Positions 12,076 through 25,530 of a stretch of 64,000 nucleotides of DNA are shown here, in pieces. Origin of the DNA: Siphonodentalium dalli. Taxonomy: Eukaryota; Mollusca; Scaphopoda; Gadilida; Siphonodentaliidae. Made by a program: the position numbers and the translations under genes. Location: assembly GCA_032622095.1 (NCBI GenBank), contig CP136067.1, positions 173,946,556-174,010,555 of the forward strand, written 5' to 3'. Position 1 is the first letter of the stretch, and every line of letters begins with the position of its first letter. Under the pieces are notes generated by a model that searched no databases, was not told the DNA's origin, and was given only the letters and a program-made list of their open reading frames with translations.

Positions 12076-12586
12076 TTCAATTCAATTCTTTAATCTCAAT
12101 AAATCAAAAATCATGATATATGAGATATACAAAATTCAAATACAAATATATGACAAAAGCACATTTAACAGGTACATAATTATTATATTATAGTATATGT
12201 AATATAAAATATTAGATATCGCTAATGCATTCTTTGAAGGCACATCCACCCAAAACAGGGTGGATGTGCCCATTACTATATAAGACTATCAATTTATTTG
12301 ATACACTCGTGTCATTTACACATGAATACTGTCATAGCGACATGCATATACATAAATGTTGACTTGAGACGATGGGGCACATGAGCTACAGATGTAACTC
12401 TGTTTTTGGAAAAATATCGTATGGACAAAATCAAAACGAAACATGGGAGTGAAGCGACTTCAATAATGATTATCTCTAATTTGATATGCCGTGATAATAT
12501 AGTGAGGTGGAGTCTAAATATTCATACATGAGATCATTTGATAAACATTAAATTATACTGCAAGTGTTATCAAGTTGTATAAAGGG
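12076..12586. other. Non-coding interval with a 13-bp hairpin
   Basis: A perfect inverted repeat GGCACATCCACCC/GGGTGGATGTGCC with a 6-nt loop lies at 12239-12270. No coding signal. The A/T-rich sequence just before it could be the 3' end of a lost retroelement, but nothing confirms that. Confidence 0.6.
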
Positions 12587-12800
12587 GTTAACCAAGCATG
12601 GGTTCCCAAGAAACCCATCTCGGTGATTCCCGGAAATCCAAACTTGGCCCACCCCCTGAGGATCATAGGTGCATATGTTTAAACACGAAGGGGGGGGGGT
12701 AACTGAGTAAGGGTCCCTAGAGAAACCCATATCGGCGTTTTCCCGGAAATCCAAACTCAGCCGACCCCCTGAGAATCATGGGTGCACTCATTAAGTTTCA
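12587..12800. repeat. Two-copy tandem repeat, about 120 bp
   Basis: 12587-12685 and 12706-12800 share AGAAACCCATMTCGG, CCCGGAAATCCAAACT and CCCCCTGAGRATCATRGGTGCA. A run of nine to ten G (about 12691-12700) separates them. No coding function is seen. Confidence 0.85.
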
Positions 12801-13372
12801 TTCTATAAAAGGGCATAAATGAATCACCTCTGTGCGTCAAGATATGACCACGGCATAACAAAAAGAAACAATAAAACTTTGTAAAAGTACGAATAATAAT
12901 GTTTAGAATAAAGAGTGGCTTCAAATAAACTGACAGAGACACCGTTACTAATAGGCCCCATCGCATCAAGTAAAGTTGTAGATGTTTTATTCACACAATA
13001 ATTAGTTTACAACAAATCAACAATAATATATCAAAAATCAAGTGTAATTATTGTGTGGGAGTGGAATAACCAGGATTGGCTGTCTTCCTGTCACCCCCGT
13101 TGTCAAATATAATAACTAATATATCAATGGCATAATCTCAAGTTGATGTGCTAATAAGAAAATACTGTAAGTTATAATATCAAAATATTGTATTAAGTAC
13201 ATTGTACCGTATAGTTATGGCTATGTATGCGTGTGCACGGGAATTTAAAGAACACTTTCTAATAGTAAGTTGGACCCTGCTTAAGTAACAATGATAATGC
13301 GTATGTGATATTTAAATCGTGTTAGCAGGGTCCAATAAGGGCGAGTTTTCAGGGTAATCAGCACTCACGACC
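12801..13372. other. Non-coding interval with inverted repeat
   Basis: A 12-bp perfect inverted repeat TTGGACCCTGCT/AGCAGGGTCCAA lies at 13270-13281 and 13324-13335 with a 42-bp loop, immediately beside the broken 3' side of LINE B. No gene. Confidence 0.6.
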
Positions 13373-15498
13373 GGGGAGTAAACTGTCGTCTTTCGGACAG
13401 ATAGTCTCTGAACCAATCATTCGCAATGCCACGTATTCCATAGTGATCCATTTTACTTAGTAGGATATCATGACTAATTGTATCAAAAGCTTTTGAAAGG
13501 TCAATGAAAATGGCTAAGGTGGAGTCTCGAGTGGGTTCATCATTTTGTTCGACTACATCTTCAAGTAAGTGCATAACGGGATGTATTGTTGAGTGACTTT
13601 TTCTGAAACCATACTGATGTTCATACAGGGTATCGTTATCATTTAAGAAATCTACCAATCTTTTAGACATTATTTTTTCCAATATTTTTGAGAAACAAGG
13701 CAATATACTAATGGGTCTATAATTACTGAATTCATCCTTATTACCGCTTTTGTAGATCGGGACAACTCGTGACAATTTCATTTTTTGGGGAAATATGCCA
13801 TATTTGAGTGATAAATTGAATATATGTTTTAGGGCGATTGCTATCTCTTCTACCGTTGCCTTCATTATATTACTCGTTAAACCATGCACGTCTTTGCTAT
13901 TTTTGCTTTTAAAATTTAGGCAAGTCAGTATGATTTCTTGTTCATTAGTGGGGGTTAATTTTAATACATCTGTTTCCCTGTAAAGAAGATAATCTGAGTA
14001 ATTTGCACTATGTTCGTGTATGACTCTTTCACTTGTTTGTTGACCAATACTTGAAAAATAATCATTAAACTTTTCTGCTATATCGGTTTTATGAGTGATT
14101 TTTATCTGGGTATCTACAAATATAGAAGGAATTGAGTTTGCATTAGAAGTTTTATTGATCGCTCCATTCAATATCCTCCAGGTAGCCTTTATATCTCTCT
14201 TGTTTTGTTCCAATATATCACAATAGTACGTTTTCTTGCTTAGTCTTATTGTGCTTCTGTACGTCTGGCAGTATGACTTATATCTGTTTTTGTTTACTTC
14301 TGTTGGTGTCTTCAATTTTTTTATATAGAGTTTATTTTTTCCCAGAGAGGATTTAAGAATTCCATTTGTAATCCATGGTTCTCGTTTGATGTACTTTTTG
14401 GGGACTTTCCTATTTGTCAACGGGAATGCTTTTTCAAAGGCATCCATATATAGTTCCAAGAATACATCATATGACTCGTTCACTGATTTACAGTTTAAGA
14501 CTGGCTGAAAGTTACAATTTTTTAATATATTTTTGAAAGTTCTAGTATTTTTGTCATTAAAGACTCGATATGGTTTTATGTTGTCACCATCCGGCGTACG
14601 TGAAGGTTCTGTGCCTCGTGATGGTTCGAGAAAGAAGATAGCGAGATGCTCCGATACATCAGTGAGTATTATACCAGATTTGCTGCCCGCAGTTGCACTG
14701 TTGGTATATATATGGTCTATGAGGGTTGCCGAATGTTCGGTAAGTCGTGTCGGCCTAGTTATACTAGGTATGAAACCAAAGGAAAATATATTACTTAAGA
14801 AATTGTCCGTTTTCTCGTGGGTTTCAAATTTGAGTAAATCAATATTAAAGTCGCCAATTAAAAATGCCTTAAGATTTGATTGATTTATTTCGCCCATAAT
14901 ACCTTCAATATCTTTCGTAAAGGTATCAAGGTCAGCGCGTGGTGCAGTGTTGGGCCTATATATACATCCAACTAGGTATGAATTTGTGCATCCTGGATTT
15001 ATCTCAACAAATATAGTTTCTATGATGTGTGGTTTAAATATAGACAAATCTTTCCTCAGTATATACTGTAGACTGTCGCGGATGAATATGCCAACTCCTC
15101 CTCTCCCATCATCCCTTTCTGGACGAGTTTTAAATTCGAGGTTATGGTACCCAGTTAGCTCAAATTCAGTTTCGTGTACCTTAAATATTTCTGTGAGAGC
15201 AATAATATCAAAGATATTTTGGCTACTTTGAATACTTAGTAGCAGGCTATTTAATTTATCCCAGTTTGCATTCAAACTACGACAATTCAACCCAAAAAAA
15301 TGATTTATCATACTGTCTACCCCCAAATTTGTTCTGAAGTTGTTCAGGAGAGTAATAGTTACAGTTTCTATTCATATTAAGCAAATCCATGTTAGTATCT
15401 TCTATATCATCCTGGCCTAATTCATCGAGCTTATAAGCTAGGTCATAATGTGTTGAGCCCTGAATCTCGCCCAGACTTAGATTACCCGCAATCGACAT
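13365..15498 (-). pseudogene. LINE B ORF2: endonuclease plus partial reverse transcriptase
   Basis: The N-terminal segment (15498 to about 15300) reads NYYSPEQLQNKFGGRQYD. A frameshift at a seven-A run (plus strand 15294-15300) is followed by GLNCRSLNANWDKL, the typical opening of CR1/L2-type endonucleases. Next come the catalytic ALTEIF, GGVGIFIRD, VGCIYRPN, LIGDFNIDLL, TLIDHIYTN and VSEHLAIFF. About 400 residues in, the RT starts with VVPIYKSGNKDEFSNYRPIS, then YGFRKSHST and the FIDLSKAFDTISHD catalytic block. It ends at SERRQFT, where foreign sequence gives a stop. The YADD box and thumb are absent, so this copy has no RT activity. Apart from the homopolymer shift, the frame is open for about 650 codons. 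Confidence 0.9.
13373..15498 (-). mobile_element. LINE B, CR1/L2-like non-LTR retrotransposon, 3' half missing
   Basis: The 5' part of ORF2 is nearly whole, but the element stops inside the reverse transcriptase at about 13373, before GVPQG and YADD. Loss of the 3' side with the 5' side kept is the reverse of normal LINE truncation, so a later deletion or rearrangement is likely. The break lies next to the TTGGACCCTGCT inverted repeat (13270-13335). Confidence 0.88.
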
Positions 15499-17861
15499 TT
15501 GTCAAAGATAATTCAACAATTAAGTAAATTGCCGTGCACAAACCTGTCATTTCATTGCTGTATTCATCAGTGATACTATAAGTTCCTTTTCTCATGAATA
15601 AATAATTGTTTGGTATTTCTTCGCGACTGGAGTATATCAGACTGTTTAATTGTGTAAACCACAATAATTTAGAAAGTGTGTGACAAACTATTTGAACAAA
15701 TAACATATTACGCAAGTTGAATAGTGTATGTAACATAAAGTCTGAGACCCTTCGACCAGCCCATACCTTATCATTGTTGGATTTAATTTCGATGCGATCA
15801 TGTGCATTGTGATCGAGGGGAACTAACTCAATGTAAGTATGCAATCTCTCATGACAAGCGTGAAACGTTCGTATTTCTAATAGAGTTATCTACCTCTGAG
15901 ATTGTTGGCGTTAATTCAATATTAAGTTTAGTTCGTATCAATAAAAAACGTTACTATTTTGTCTATATCGACGCTGTGTTAAACATATTATTAGATAGTA
16001 GTCATGCATTCATATACGCAGCGAACACGCGTCTCCACTGCTCAAGGCTGAACAATCGAGGGGTCTCAAATATACAATGACAATTTATAATGACCATTAA
16101 TACAATTGGAATTTCAAAACAAGTGAGAAAATGCATATATCGTACGTATATACAGAACACATTAATAGCAGTGAGTCACTCTGGCGACCTCCTGTCATAA
16201 CAGCAGAATTCACACAGTCCACACGCTATACACACCAACCACTAACATAATCTAGCCAGAGCTATTATAAAGAGCGTTCATTTTACAAAATACATGGTTA
16301 ATAGTCATGTAGATTTACCTGTCGCTCGCCCTATATAGGAGACCATAACAACACACAACTGCATGGTTTTGAACGAAAGAACACATATTGTTTTAAGGAA
16401 TATACGCGGGTTTCAATTTGTGATCGACGATAGCATGTATGCAATGTATATAGCACTTCAAATTATTAACACGAGGTGCAGCATGCTGGGATTCGATCAG
16501 ATATCAATGTCTGTAAAATACAAGACTTATGTCAATTCGTGATCAGAAGCATGTCTTGTGTTATGGCTACACATATAACGAATAGCAATGTGTGAGATAT
16601 CGTCGTTTGCAAACGAGTACCGACCTTAAAATTTGACCCACTACTGTGTGATTTGATCGGGGTCGAGATCACGGGTAGATGCATTTGCTCGTGCTTCATA
16701 GATGTGGTTAGTCCATTATGTAGAGAGGAAAATTAGTTGAGCTATAACATTATTTCATACAGTGGTGATTATATGTCGAGTATGACAATATTGCATGCAT
16801 TAATATAAGAAGAATCAATTGCTGTATGATATATTCATATCAATATGGTTACAAATCACGAGTATACAATGCTAGAAGGGGTATGACAAGCCCCACCACC
16901 CCTAGTCACAATATGGCCCAGCCTCACGCTTATCTCACCAAGGGGATACATGTTATTCCAATTTCCTCATGTTGTGGTCAGTGGGTTATTGTTTTTAGAT
17001 TTTCGTAAATTGGACATCGGATTGCAGATTCCATTTGGATACCATGAGCTTCATCCATTGGGTACGATATCCTATGCGTATATTTGCACACGGATAAAAT
17101 ACAACAGGCACATTTCTGGTGAGCACATGGAGCTATAGGTAACCAAGAATAAAACACAGCCCCGGTTTCCTGAGATTTACATAGTGAAAACAAATGCTGG
17201 CCATTCTGGGTGGGGTTTGAAGGGGTACAGTATGGTTTATGGGGAGTAGGTCAAGTGGTATTATATTACTGCTAGTCTCTAGTTTCATTTGTAAAATATG
17301 ATTTTTAGTTTAGTAATTATTTATGGGCATCATAATTCATGATGTGACACATTTGGTGTCAAGGGTGATTTAGTGTTCAGTGAGGGCTTTTTATTTTGTT
17401 TTGTTTAGTATTTTTGTTTTGTTCCTTCCTTGTTCATTTTTTTTTAATAGGGAGTATATATAAACAAAACAAAATAAGTTTGATAAGAAGTATATACTGA
17501 TTGATATTGAGTAATTTGTTTACATACATTATTTTAATTATATATTTATTATATATTCAATTTAGTCTAGTATAGTATATGATATTTAGTCTTCACATGT
17601 GGCACATCATATGGAAGTAAAATATGTTTACTGTAGAGTTCATTATATTTAGCTTTTTTGTTTGTGGATAGTTGATTGTGGGAAGTGTGGATTGTAGTGA
17701 CTAGTCAATTTATGACCTATTAGCATGATATTCATGAATAATACACTGACATTTCGTATTTTTATATTATGGATGGTTACCACTATACAACAGTGTAAAT
17801 ATACAACTCTACACCATGCCTAATATTCTAGGATTTATCCTGGATCTAAAGTTTGACAACT
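15499..17861. other. Non-coding, AT-rich interval
   Basis: No gene supported. Weak direct similarity to the 17862-18440 repeat begins near 17680. Otherwise featureless to the eye. Confidence 0.45.
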
Positions 17862-18440
17862 TATAGTTCAAAACATCACTTCAAAAATATACTTCTGTGG
17901 ATGGGTGGATTTGTGGTGTGGTGTGGTGTGGTGGGTGGGTGGGTTATCACCACTAGTTAATTCTAACGGACTAGTATTATACAACCCCCACACACACACA
18001 CTTTGTTCATAATACGTTAGTATTCCAATAGATAATCATCACTAATTGATTTATAACATTTTATATAGTAATTATAACATGATTTATTTAAAGCCAAATT
18101 TGTATGATAATTATAACATGATTTATTTGAAACCATTTTTATATATTAATTATAACATGATTTATTTAAAACCATTTTTATATGGTAATTATAACATAAT
18201 TTATTTATAAGGTTGCTTTGAATATTTTGGTCTAGAATTGCATTCTTGTACACTGATGAAATTAAATCTTAGTTAGTCTGAACATGGGCCGTTTTTTGAC
18301 TACATGTAATTCAAAACAACATTTTACAACAATTTTCAGTTGATGGGGGACTGTGGGTATGTGAGGTGGGTTGTCATCACTAGTTAATAACCTTCTAGCA
18401 TTATACACTTATGTCATTCATAATATTTTAGTATTTAGTA
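17862..18440. repeat. Diverged direct repeat enclosing a 39-bp minisatellite
   Basis: 17862-18030 and 18305-18440 share TTCAAAACA, a GTGGGTGGGTTRTCAYCACTAGTTAAT core and AGYATTATACA. Between them, four units of 39 bp (starting 18069, 18108, 18147 and 18186) contain TAATTATAACATGATTTATT. A GTGTG/GGGT run sits at 17918-17945. Confidence 0.75.
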
Positions 18441-18479
18441 TTTATTTTATATTTAGTACATATTATGAAATATTAAGTG

Positions 18480-18600
18480 GTACATACATATACATATATA
18501 CACACATATATATGCATTATACATACACACATATATATATACATATATATACACACATATGCCCACATGCATACATATACACACCCAAAATACATACTCA
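18480..18600. repeat. TA/CA-rich microsatellite
   Basis: Mixed (TA)n, (CA)n and ACATATAT units over about 120 bp. An apparent reading frame through it is only low-complexity sequence. Confidence 0.85.
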
Positions 18601-19109
18601 TGGATAAACATTACATATGCATATGTTATAACAAAAATTTCAGAAGATATATTTGAGTGGATTGGTGGGGCAACATAAAATAAACAAGTCTAGTATTCAT
18701 CTTTACTGCTCAGGTTGCAGGAATTAAAAAAAGGATACTGAGATATATGCCCTTGTGACATAATGGACATAGACTGCTTTATTTTGTGCAAAATGTCAGA
18801 GCTAATTATGCATTTTGCTCATATGAAACGATGAGAAATGAGTTGCAAGTTTAGCAGAAATTAATAGCTCAATAAATTGATTCATTTTCGAACATGGTGA
18901 TCTTTAGTCAATGTTCACTTCACTGTAATCATGAATGGAAGTGGATGTTGTGTATTGCAATGATAATATTGCCAGGTTGCCTCTGCATTTAATATAGATA
19001 TATAAAGTATGGGTAATTTTAATCATATGCAGTTTAAGTCATTAGTGAGTAGTATATAGTTGTAGATATATATTTCCAACAAGTTCCACATACAAAACAT
19101 CTTATTGTG

Positions 19110-19345
19110 GTGAATAATGATATTCATATATCTGTTGCTGCCTTTATGTGCTTAATTCTGCCATTTGCAGCATATTTAACCAGAACTTTTCCTCCAGTTG
19201 ACCAGGCATCTTCCACTTTTCCATTATCTTGTGCTTTCTTTAGAAGGATGTTGTTTTTGAGTGTTAAGTCCTCCTTTATAACTATGCCACTTCCCTTAAG
19301 CATTCTGCTAACCTTCATAACATCCAGTAAATCCTGCGTACTCAG
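19110..19345 (-). pseudogene. Relic of a retrotransposon ORF1 C-terminal domain
   Basis: The minus strand encodes about 75 residues including KVSRMLKGSGIVIKEDLTLK, then a Lys-rich helix, then DAWSTGGKVLVKY. The EDLT-x(n)-ARR/KAQ-x(n)-W-x-GGKV pattern resembles the C-terminal domain of LINE ORF1 proteins (RNA-binding chaperone, CR1/Tx1 types), but the match is by pattern only. No endonuclease or RT lies nearby, so it is an isolated fragment. Confidence 0.5.
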
Positions 19346-20954
19346 TGAGGATCAAGCGAATCCTGTCAAAAATCGTGCTCAGGTCAACTGAGCGGCACGC
19401 GTCAGGTACTATTTCACGCAATCGATGATCCCATTATGAAAGTACCAATGCCACGTGATTAAATTGAAGTTGTTCGGGAATCACCGTCTGAAATATGGGT
19501 CAGTATTATGATATGGCTGTGTTCACGCAAGTCGGGAGCTTTGGGTGTATACGCTGTAATACTTCAAGTTGCACCACCGTGAGTATGATGTTCATCATAA
19601 CATATCAGCGGTACATTTTGCAGTAATTATTATTATTTCAGGCCTGGATATTAAGTAATGTTTATTGCTGACTTCACACGTATTACATGTGACGCAAGTG
19701 TGTGCATCTGTAGCAATTATATGTTAGAGAGCCCAAAGCGACTTAAAATTTGTAGGTTTCTGTGCGATAGAAAATGCATGAATACAGTATGCAGTCGAAA
19801 TTGTTGGCGTGGTGACTTTGTGGCGGGGGTGTTGTGACTTGTAGTCAGCTGCAGGTCAATCAATCTTTGCCAATCAGCTGATGTCAGTATTGATTTTGTG
19901 ATTGAAGATATGGGTAATATGACTATTCATCTAGCATGGGATAACTGTCCATATTTGGGGTACCTCGTCTTACAAGCAATTGTTCAGTCACTTCTGGAAA
20001 TCACGAGTGCACATGGGGTGACGAGACTCCAGTACCATACTATACAGAGTAACATACAATCGAAATATATAGGGACATAGTTTGAAAGTTTTATGTGATC
20101 TACCACATCGCTGGTATTTTCGTTGTTGGAAATGTCGCTTAAAGTCTTGACATTGCTTTGCAACTTATCTACTGCCAGTACAAGCAAATACCTCCAACCC
20201 GTTAAGCAGCTGACAAACTACAAGAGGAAAATCAACCAGGTTTCCATCTCCTTGTGTGCGAAATACGTGTCATGGAAAATAATCCGGTAAATGATTGAAT
20301 ACAAAATTCAACGAGTCTATTGCGTGATGATGAAACTGAACGAACCTGTATGATGTGACGGTTTGATAATTTGCTGGATATATCCTCTTGTGGACTGGGC
20401 AGCAATTGCTATTTGTCAATGAGATCCATTTATACTTACTTTTAGAACGGTATACATGAGACCCAATGTATCAGTAGCTCTGTTCTTGTAACCACGCCTC
20501 GTTGATAGAGGGTAACTAACGAATCGTATCAACATGAGTTAGTTGATGAGATATGTATCCGAATTGGTTAATTGGTTAATTCTGTTATTCGCGTTAATAA
20601 ATTTGTAACAAATTTGTAACAAATCGCGTTTTGTTACAAATAGCCATAGAGAGTGCCAAGTGTGTTTAAATGTCGTGTTAGATTTAATGTAACATACACA
20701 ATTCCCTTATTTTCGCAAAGATAGTCAGACAGCCATCTGCCGTAAATAAATCATGTTTATTGTGAAATAATTTGCACGAAATGCCACCGATTTCGAAGAA
20801 CAAATCTTACTTGAGCGCGAATGAATGCAAAATTTGTCGATCCTCTCACTCGTGGGTACCAATCTGGTTGTTGTCATTTTAATAGAACTGACCAATGATA
20901 TGAATATAATAGGACTATTGGTTTTATAAGACATTTCATTGCGATGGTGGTGTT
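19346..20954. other. Non-coding interval
   Basis: No gene, repeat or RNA could be supported here. Confidence 0.4.
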
Positions 20955-21670
20955 AATTACGGCATGACATATTTTACAATTTCCATCCATATACCGGCCA
21001 CCGTATTGGCAGTCATCTTGGGGTTAATATGTCACGTAGTAACCGCCGACGACATGAAATTATCGTACATACAAATTATATCCACCCACGCGACATTATT
21101 GTCTTTATGCATTTCGAGAAGATGACAAAAATAGGTTTTCGATTAGTTTTGGACTAAATTAATTAAATATTTAATGGTGTGCTTTGTGTACCGGTTTCAC
21201 TTAACTTTTCTAGTCGATGTATCGGGATATATATATTACATACAACTGTAGCAGTTTATCAACGGCCGTTGTGTTAGTTAAGTCATTATTGGCAAGTAAT
21301 CGTGCGTTCTTACAAATTTCACAATTCCCACCTATATAACGGCCACCATATTGGCAGCCATCTTGGGTTATTAGCCAGTTTTTTAAACCAAGACGGAACG
21401 AAATTACCATATACACTAATTATCTCCACCCTTAATACATTATTTTCATTTTTGCCTCCCGGAAGAAGACAAAATGCATTTTAGATTGTCTTTTTGGGGA
21501 AAAAATCTTAAATTTGTTAAAAATTTTAGTCAGGAGGTACATTATGTAATATTGTTGCTGTAATGCTCGACTGTGTCGATCCACACATATCTATTAGACA
21601 ATACCTCAGCAGTCCACCAACGGCCGTTATGTTAATTTCTCAATTTGGCACATAATCGTGCGTTCTGTGT
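20955..21670. repeat. Tandem duplication, unit about 345 bp
   Basis: The two copies are anchored by CGGCCACCRTATTGGCAGYCATCTTGGG (20995 and 21340). Both continue through a TATCTCCACCC/TATCCACCC block, an AACGGCCGTTRTGTTA block and AATCGTGCGTTCT. Divergence is substantial, so the duplication is old. Confidence 0.75.
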
Positions 21671-22378
21671 GCCTTACACCACAGCCTGACGCCTCTCATC
21701 TTTAGGGGGGAGGGTTGATTTTTCTGCCTTTGATAAAAAATGATGCGACCAACAGTGATAAGTGATATACTAGAACGTAGCTAATTGGCAGTAGTTTCCC
21801 ATGGTATAAAATAATTGGTCATAACTATCTTACCTCTGATTTTTTAAGAAACGAAAGACAACGCTTTGCGTGAATCGTCATATTCTTCTCACCCTAAAAC
21901 TTATTTGACGTCACATGTCGTTATGACTGTCGTTCCGAGATTCAATGGTTACATGTATTACCTTACTCTGGTTATCGCCCCATTCACAAGTATCAAAATT
22001 GGACGAATATCTCTTCTCAAAAGGTGTGAATATACTCTGTCAAATATGTCGGCTTTATTTAAAAAATGACCCATTTTATCACCAGATGCCTCAATAAAAC
22101 CACGCGGTGCGAAAAAAGTCCGCCTATCTGACAAATCCAACATACGGATTCCGAAAGTTAAGTGTTCATGCTAACCAAAAATGTAGGTCTCATAAATTCC
22201 CTCTCCAGGCGACACCTATGTCCATATTTGCCTAGACTATTTCATCTGGAATTCAGGATAAGTATATGATGAAAACAGCGCTATTTTACAGACGTGCGTT
22301 GTCTTCGGCATACAATATATACCATAGCAAACCACACATACGCAATAAAACAATGACTGACACACTTTCCAGTCCATT

Positions 22379-22796
22379 AGGGTACGTTCACACACTGGCA
22401 AGTTTGCACGGTACTGTTTGCTGGAATTTTGTCGTAGAAAACGATATGGTACCATAACATGAACGGAAACAAGCACATAACGTGCATCTGTACCACAGCT
22501 AACTACGTGCGAAGTAAAATCTCTGTATTTCCACTAGTAACGATGCTACCTGAATTTGCCTGTAAATATCAGGCAATTATCTCGCAAGAATAAATCATAC
22601 AGGTATTTGGAGGCAAATTACTGTAGCACTATTATAAGTGGAACTCGATAAATGTTACTTCTCATGTCTTTCGCTTTGGTACAGATTCATGTAATGTAAA
22701 CGATTCCGTTCATATTCTGGCACCATGTGGTGTTCTATGACGAAGTGCCCGCAGAAACATACCGTGCAAACTTGCCAGCGTATGAACGTACCATTG
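22379..22796. mobile_element. MITE with about 100-bp inverted arms
   Basis: The left arm from 22379 (GGTACGTTCACACACTGGCA) is inverted at the right arm ending near 22796 (TGCCAGCGTATGAACGTACC). The arms stay similar for about 100 bp through TTTGCACGGTA and a CATAACATGAACGGAA/TTCCGTTCATATTCTGG block. The flanks ATTA and ATTG could be a worn target duplication. The sequence just after the fibrinogen-gene stop (33611-33633, CGTGTTCACACAGCTGGCAAAC) resembles its end. Confidence 0.7.
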
Positions 22797-23204
22797 GGGT
22801 GCAACTTGCATTGGCCAACAAACTTGAACGCTGTGTGTGTGCATGCACCGTTAGCATTGCGAGGTGAATGTCATAGGTCTAAATCCCTATATACATCATG
22901 CATATCTCATTTACAATCAGAAGTATTTCACTGTTGGCAAAAAGATGGGAGGTATATACAAATTGGAACTGTTTTTCTATGATCTTGCTTCTAATCATGC
23001 TACTAACATTCCACTGTTTTGGGGTTTCATCAATACGTTGGAACATGCTACCGTAAATAGTAATTGCTGGAATGAACCAGGCTGATTTAATTTTGTTTCC
23101 TGTGATTCCGATTTGTTTACTAATTTTTGGGGAGGGTTTGGTTGGGTCCCAGAACATGACCCCAGAAACAATAAGACATTTGCAGAGGGTGTGTTCTGTG
23201 GAAG

Positions 23205-23720
23205 CGGAATTTAGTTTAGCTCATTACTTGTTGATATATGCCTAGAATCCCAATGGTGACTTTTGGTGAAATTTGGTAGCGCATTCTGTGAATTGTTTGA
23301 AGGATCGGAAGGGGCTGGGTCCCCATGCATGGATGGCACGTTTCATTGCTCCAATGATCAGTTAACATGAGAAATACAAATAAAGTCACAATTCTCAACC
23401 AATTTCAAACAGCAGAAACTAATCTAGAAGATACTGGTGAAAAACCGTCAATTTTTCCACTTTCGGCTGCCATCTTGGTCCTCGTCTTGGACGGAGAGTT
23501 CCAAATTTGCCCTCAAAGGTTGTACTATGTCTTAGCTTCACAAAAGTATATACATTTGTATACATTTGACAAGATTTTCTCACTATAATTTTGCATCAAA
23601 CAGACCTAGTGCCCCTTCTGAAAACGGACGCCATGTTGGACGCTATCTTGTCTGGTGTCTGCACGGCCTCTTTTGTTTCGTGTTGCCATTGCTTAAAGTG
23701 ACGTGAAACACTCCGATATG
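23205..23720 (+). repeat. Dispersed repeat R2, copy 1
   Basis: This aligns throughout with 27718-28205. Shared blocks are GCGTTCTGTRAATYG, TTCATTG-TCYAATGATC, CCATCTTGG, GGACGG-GAGTTCCAA, TATACATTTGACAA-ATTTTCTCA and a GGCCGCCATGTT-GACGC-type block. Copies are perhaps 70 percent alike. No protein is evident and no termini are defined. Confidence 0.7.
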
Positions 23721-24177
23721 GTGGTAAATTAGAAATTGAGAATATTCTTGTTCCAAGTAGTTATTCTTTATAAATATTAATCCAAATTGACAACACACAT
23801 CGTCATTCTTGTATATCAATTAAATGCAATGACTCTCGATGGCAAAATCATTTGAGTTAGTTTATCGACGATAGTTGCGTCCCAAATCGAGATGTAAATA
23901 TTTACAATTGAGCGTAGTTCAGGCGATCTTTCCTCTGGAGTGGTATGTTCGATGTTTTTGAAATTTTCGGCAATTTTAGCAGAATGCTATTTCCCTTAGG
24001 TTGGCATAGCGCCTGGTTACGTTCTGATCAATTCCACGCACCAGAACAAGTCCATGCTATGTCATTAAACGTTAAGGGGCATAATAAATGAGCGGGTTCT
24101 ACTATATATAGCAATATCTTTTCCTAGGGAATAAACATATAGTTCACGGTGTCCAATATTCTCGACATTTAACGTGA

Positions 24178-24570
<393 letters not shown>

Positions 24571-24599
24571 GTTTCGCAAGGCAATGAGGGTGTCACCCC

Positions 24600-24780
24600 C
24601 TTCTGGTACGCGAGATACTTGTGATTTTAAGTGGTATGTAGGATGCCCCCTAGCAGTTAGCTGGTACTTATGATTTTAAGTGGTATGCAGGATTCATATA
24701 CCCTAGCTGTTAGCTGGTACTTGTGATTTTAAGTGGTATGCATGATTCATATGCCCCTAGCTGTTAGCTGGTACTTAACA
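24600..24780. repeat. Three-copy minisatellite, about 60 bp
   Basis: The unit is TAGCTGGTACTTGTGATTTT followed by AAGTGGTATGCAGGATTCATAT. A diverged piece at 24345-24395 is interleaved with the preceding 53-bp array, so the two arrays grew together. Confidence 0.85.
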
Positions 24781-25050
24781 TCAAAGTCGACAAAACTTCC
24801 CTTTTTAGGTTTGGGCCACGTTTCCAAGAAAATTTGTAACTATCTTGGGAATAAAATGTGTATATTGTTTTGAACTATCTTAAATGTTATTGACCAAATT
24901 ACTCGAGATGGCTTGCAAAATGTCAACCCTATTTGGTAAAACATTCGATTTTCATTTATCTCGAACATTATTCTCAGATGTTCCGAAAAAGGGAGCAAAT
25001 TGTTCCTAACTTTGTAATTGAACATGTTAGTTGATCACGTGACATCAACG

Positions 25051-25530
25051 TAATCTATATGTGTTGTCCCAGTGTCGTATGAGCCATGAACAATCTATAT
25101 GCGTTGTCCCCGTGTTGTATGAGCCATGAACAATCTATATGCGTAGTCCCCGTGTCGTATGAGCCACGAACAATCTATATGCGTAGTCCCCGTGTCGTAT
25201 GAGCCATGAACGATCTATATGCGTAGTCCCCGTGTCGTATGAGCCACGGACAATCTATATGCGTAGTCCCCGTGTCGTATGAGCCATGAACAATCTATAT
25301 GCGTTGTCCCCGTGTCGTATGAGCCATGAACAATCTATATTCGTAGTCCCCGTGTCGTATGAGCCATGAACAATATATATGCGTTGTCACCGTGTCGTAT
25401 GAGTCATGAACGCTCTATATGCGTAGTCCCCGTGTCGTATGAGCCATGAACAATCTATATACGTAGTCCCCGTGTCGTATGAGTCATTAACAATATATAT
25501 GCGTAGTCCCCGTGTCGTATGAGCCATGAA
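25051..25530. repeat. 40-bp minisatellite, 12 copies
   Basis: Twelve units of exactly 40 bp start at 25051 and recur every 40 bp to 25491. Each contains ATCTATATGCGTAGTCCCCG and TGTCGTATGAGCCATGAAC. Substitutions are few (GCGTTG/GCGTAG, CATGAA/CACGAA). There are no spacers, so it is not a CRISPR. Confidence 0.95.

Noticed and set aside
15482-15844. 120-codon minus-strand frame upstream of LINE B
   Set aside because: No motif, and a different frame from the recognised ORF2 start. It is probably chance or leader sequence.
18370-18607. Reading frame through the TA/CA repeat at 18.4-18.6 kb
   Set aside because: Low-complexity translation of a microsatellite (Tyr/Ile/His repeats).
22879-23157. 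Minus-strand frame with WFIPAITIYG as a possible transposase or LINE tail
   Set aside because: No catalytic motif could be identified, and the reading frame is not shared with the second R2 copy.
25051-25530. Regular 40-bp repeats looking like a CRISPR array
   Set aside because: Units are head-to-tail with no variable spacers, and the genome is eukaryotic. It is a minisatellite.
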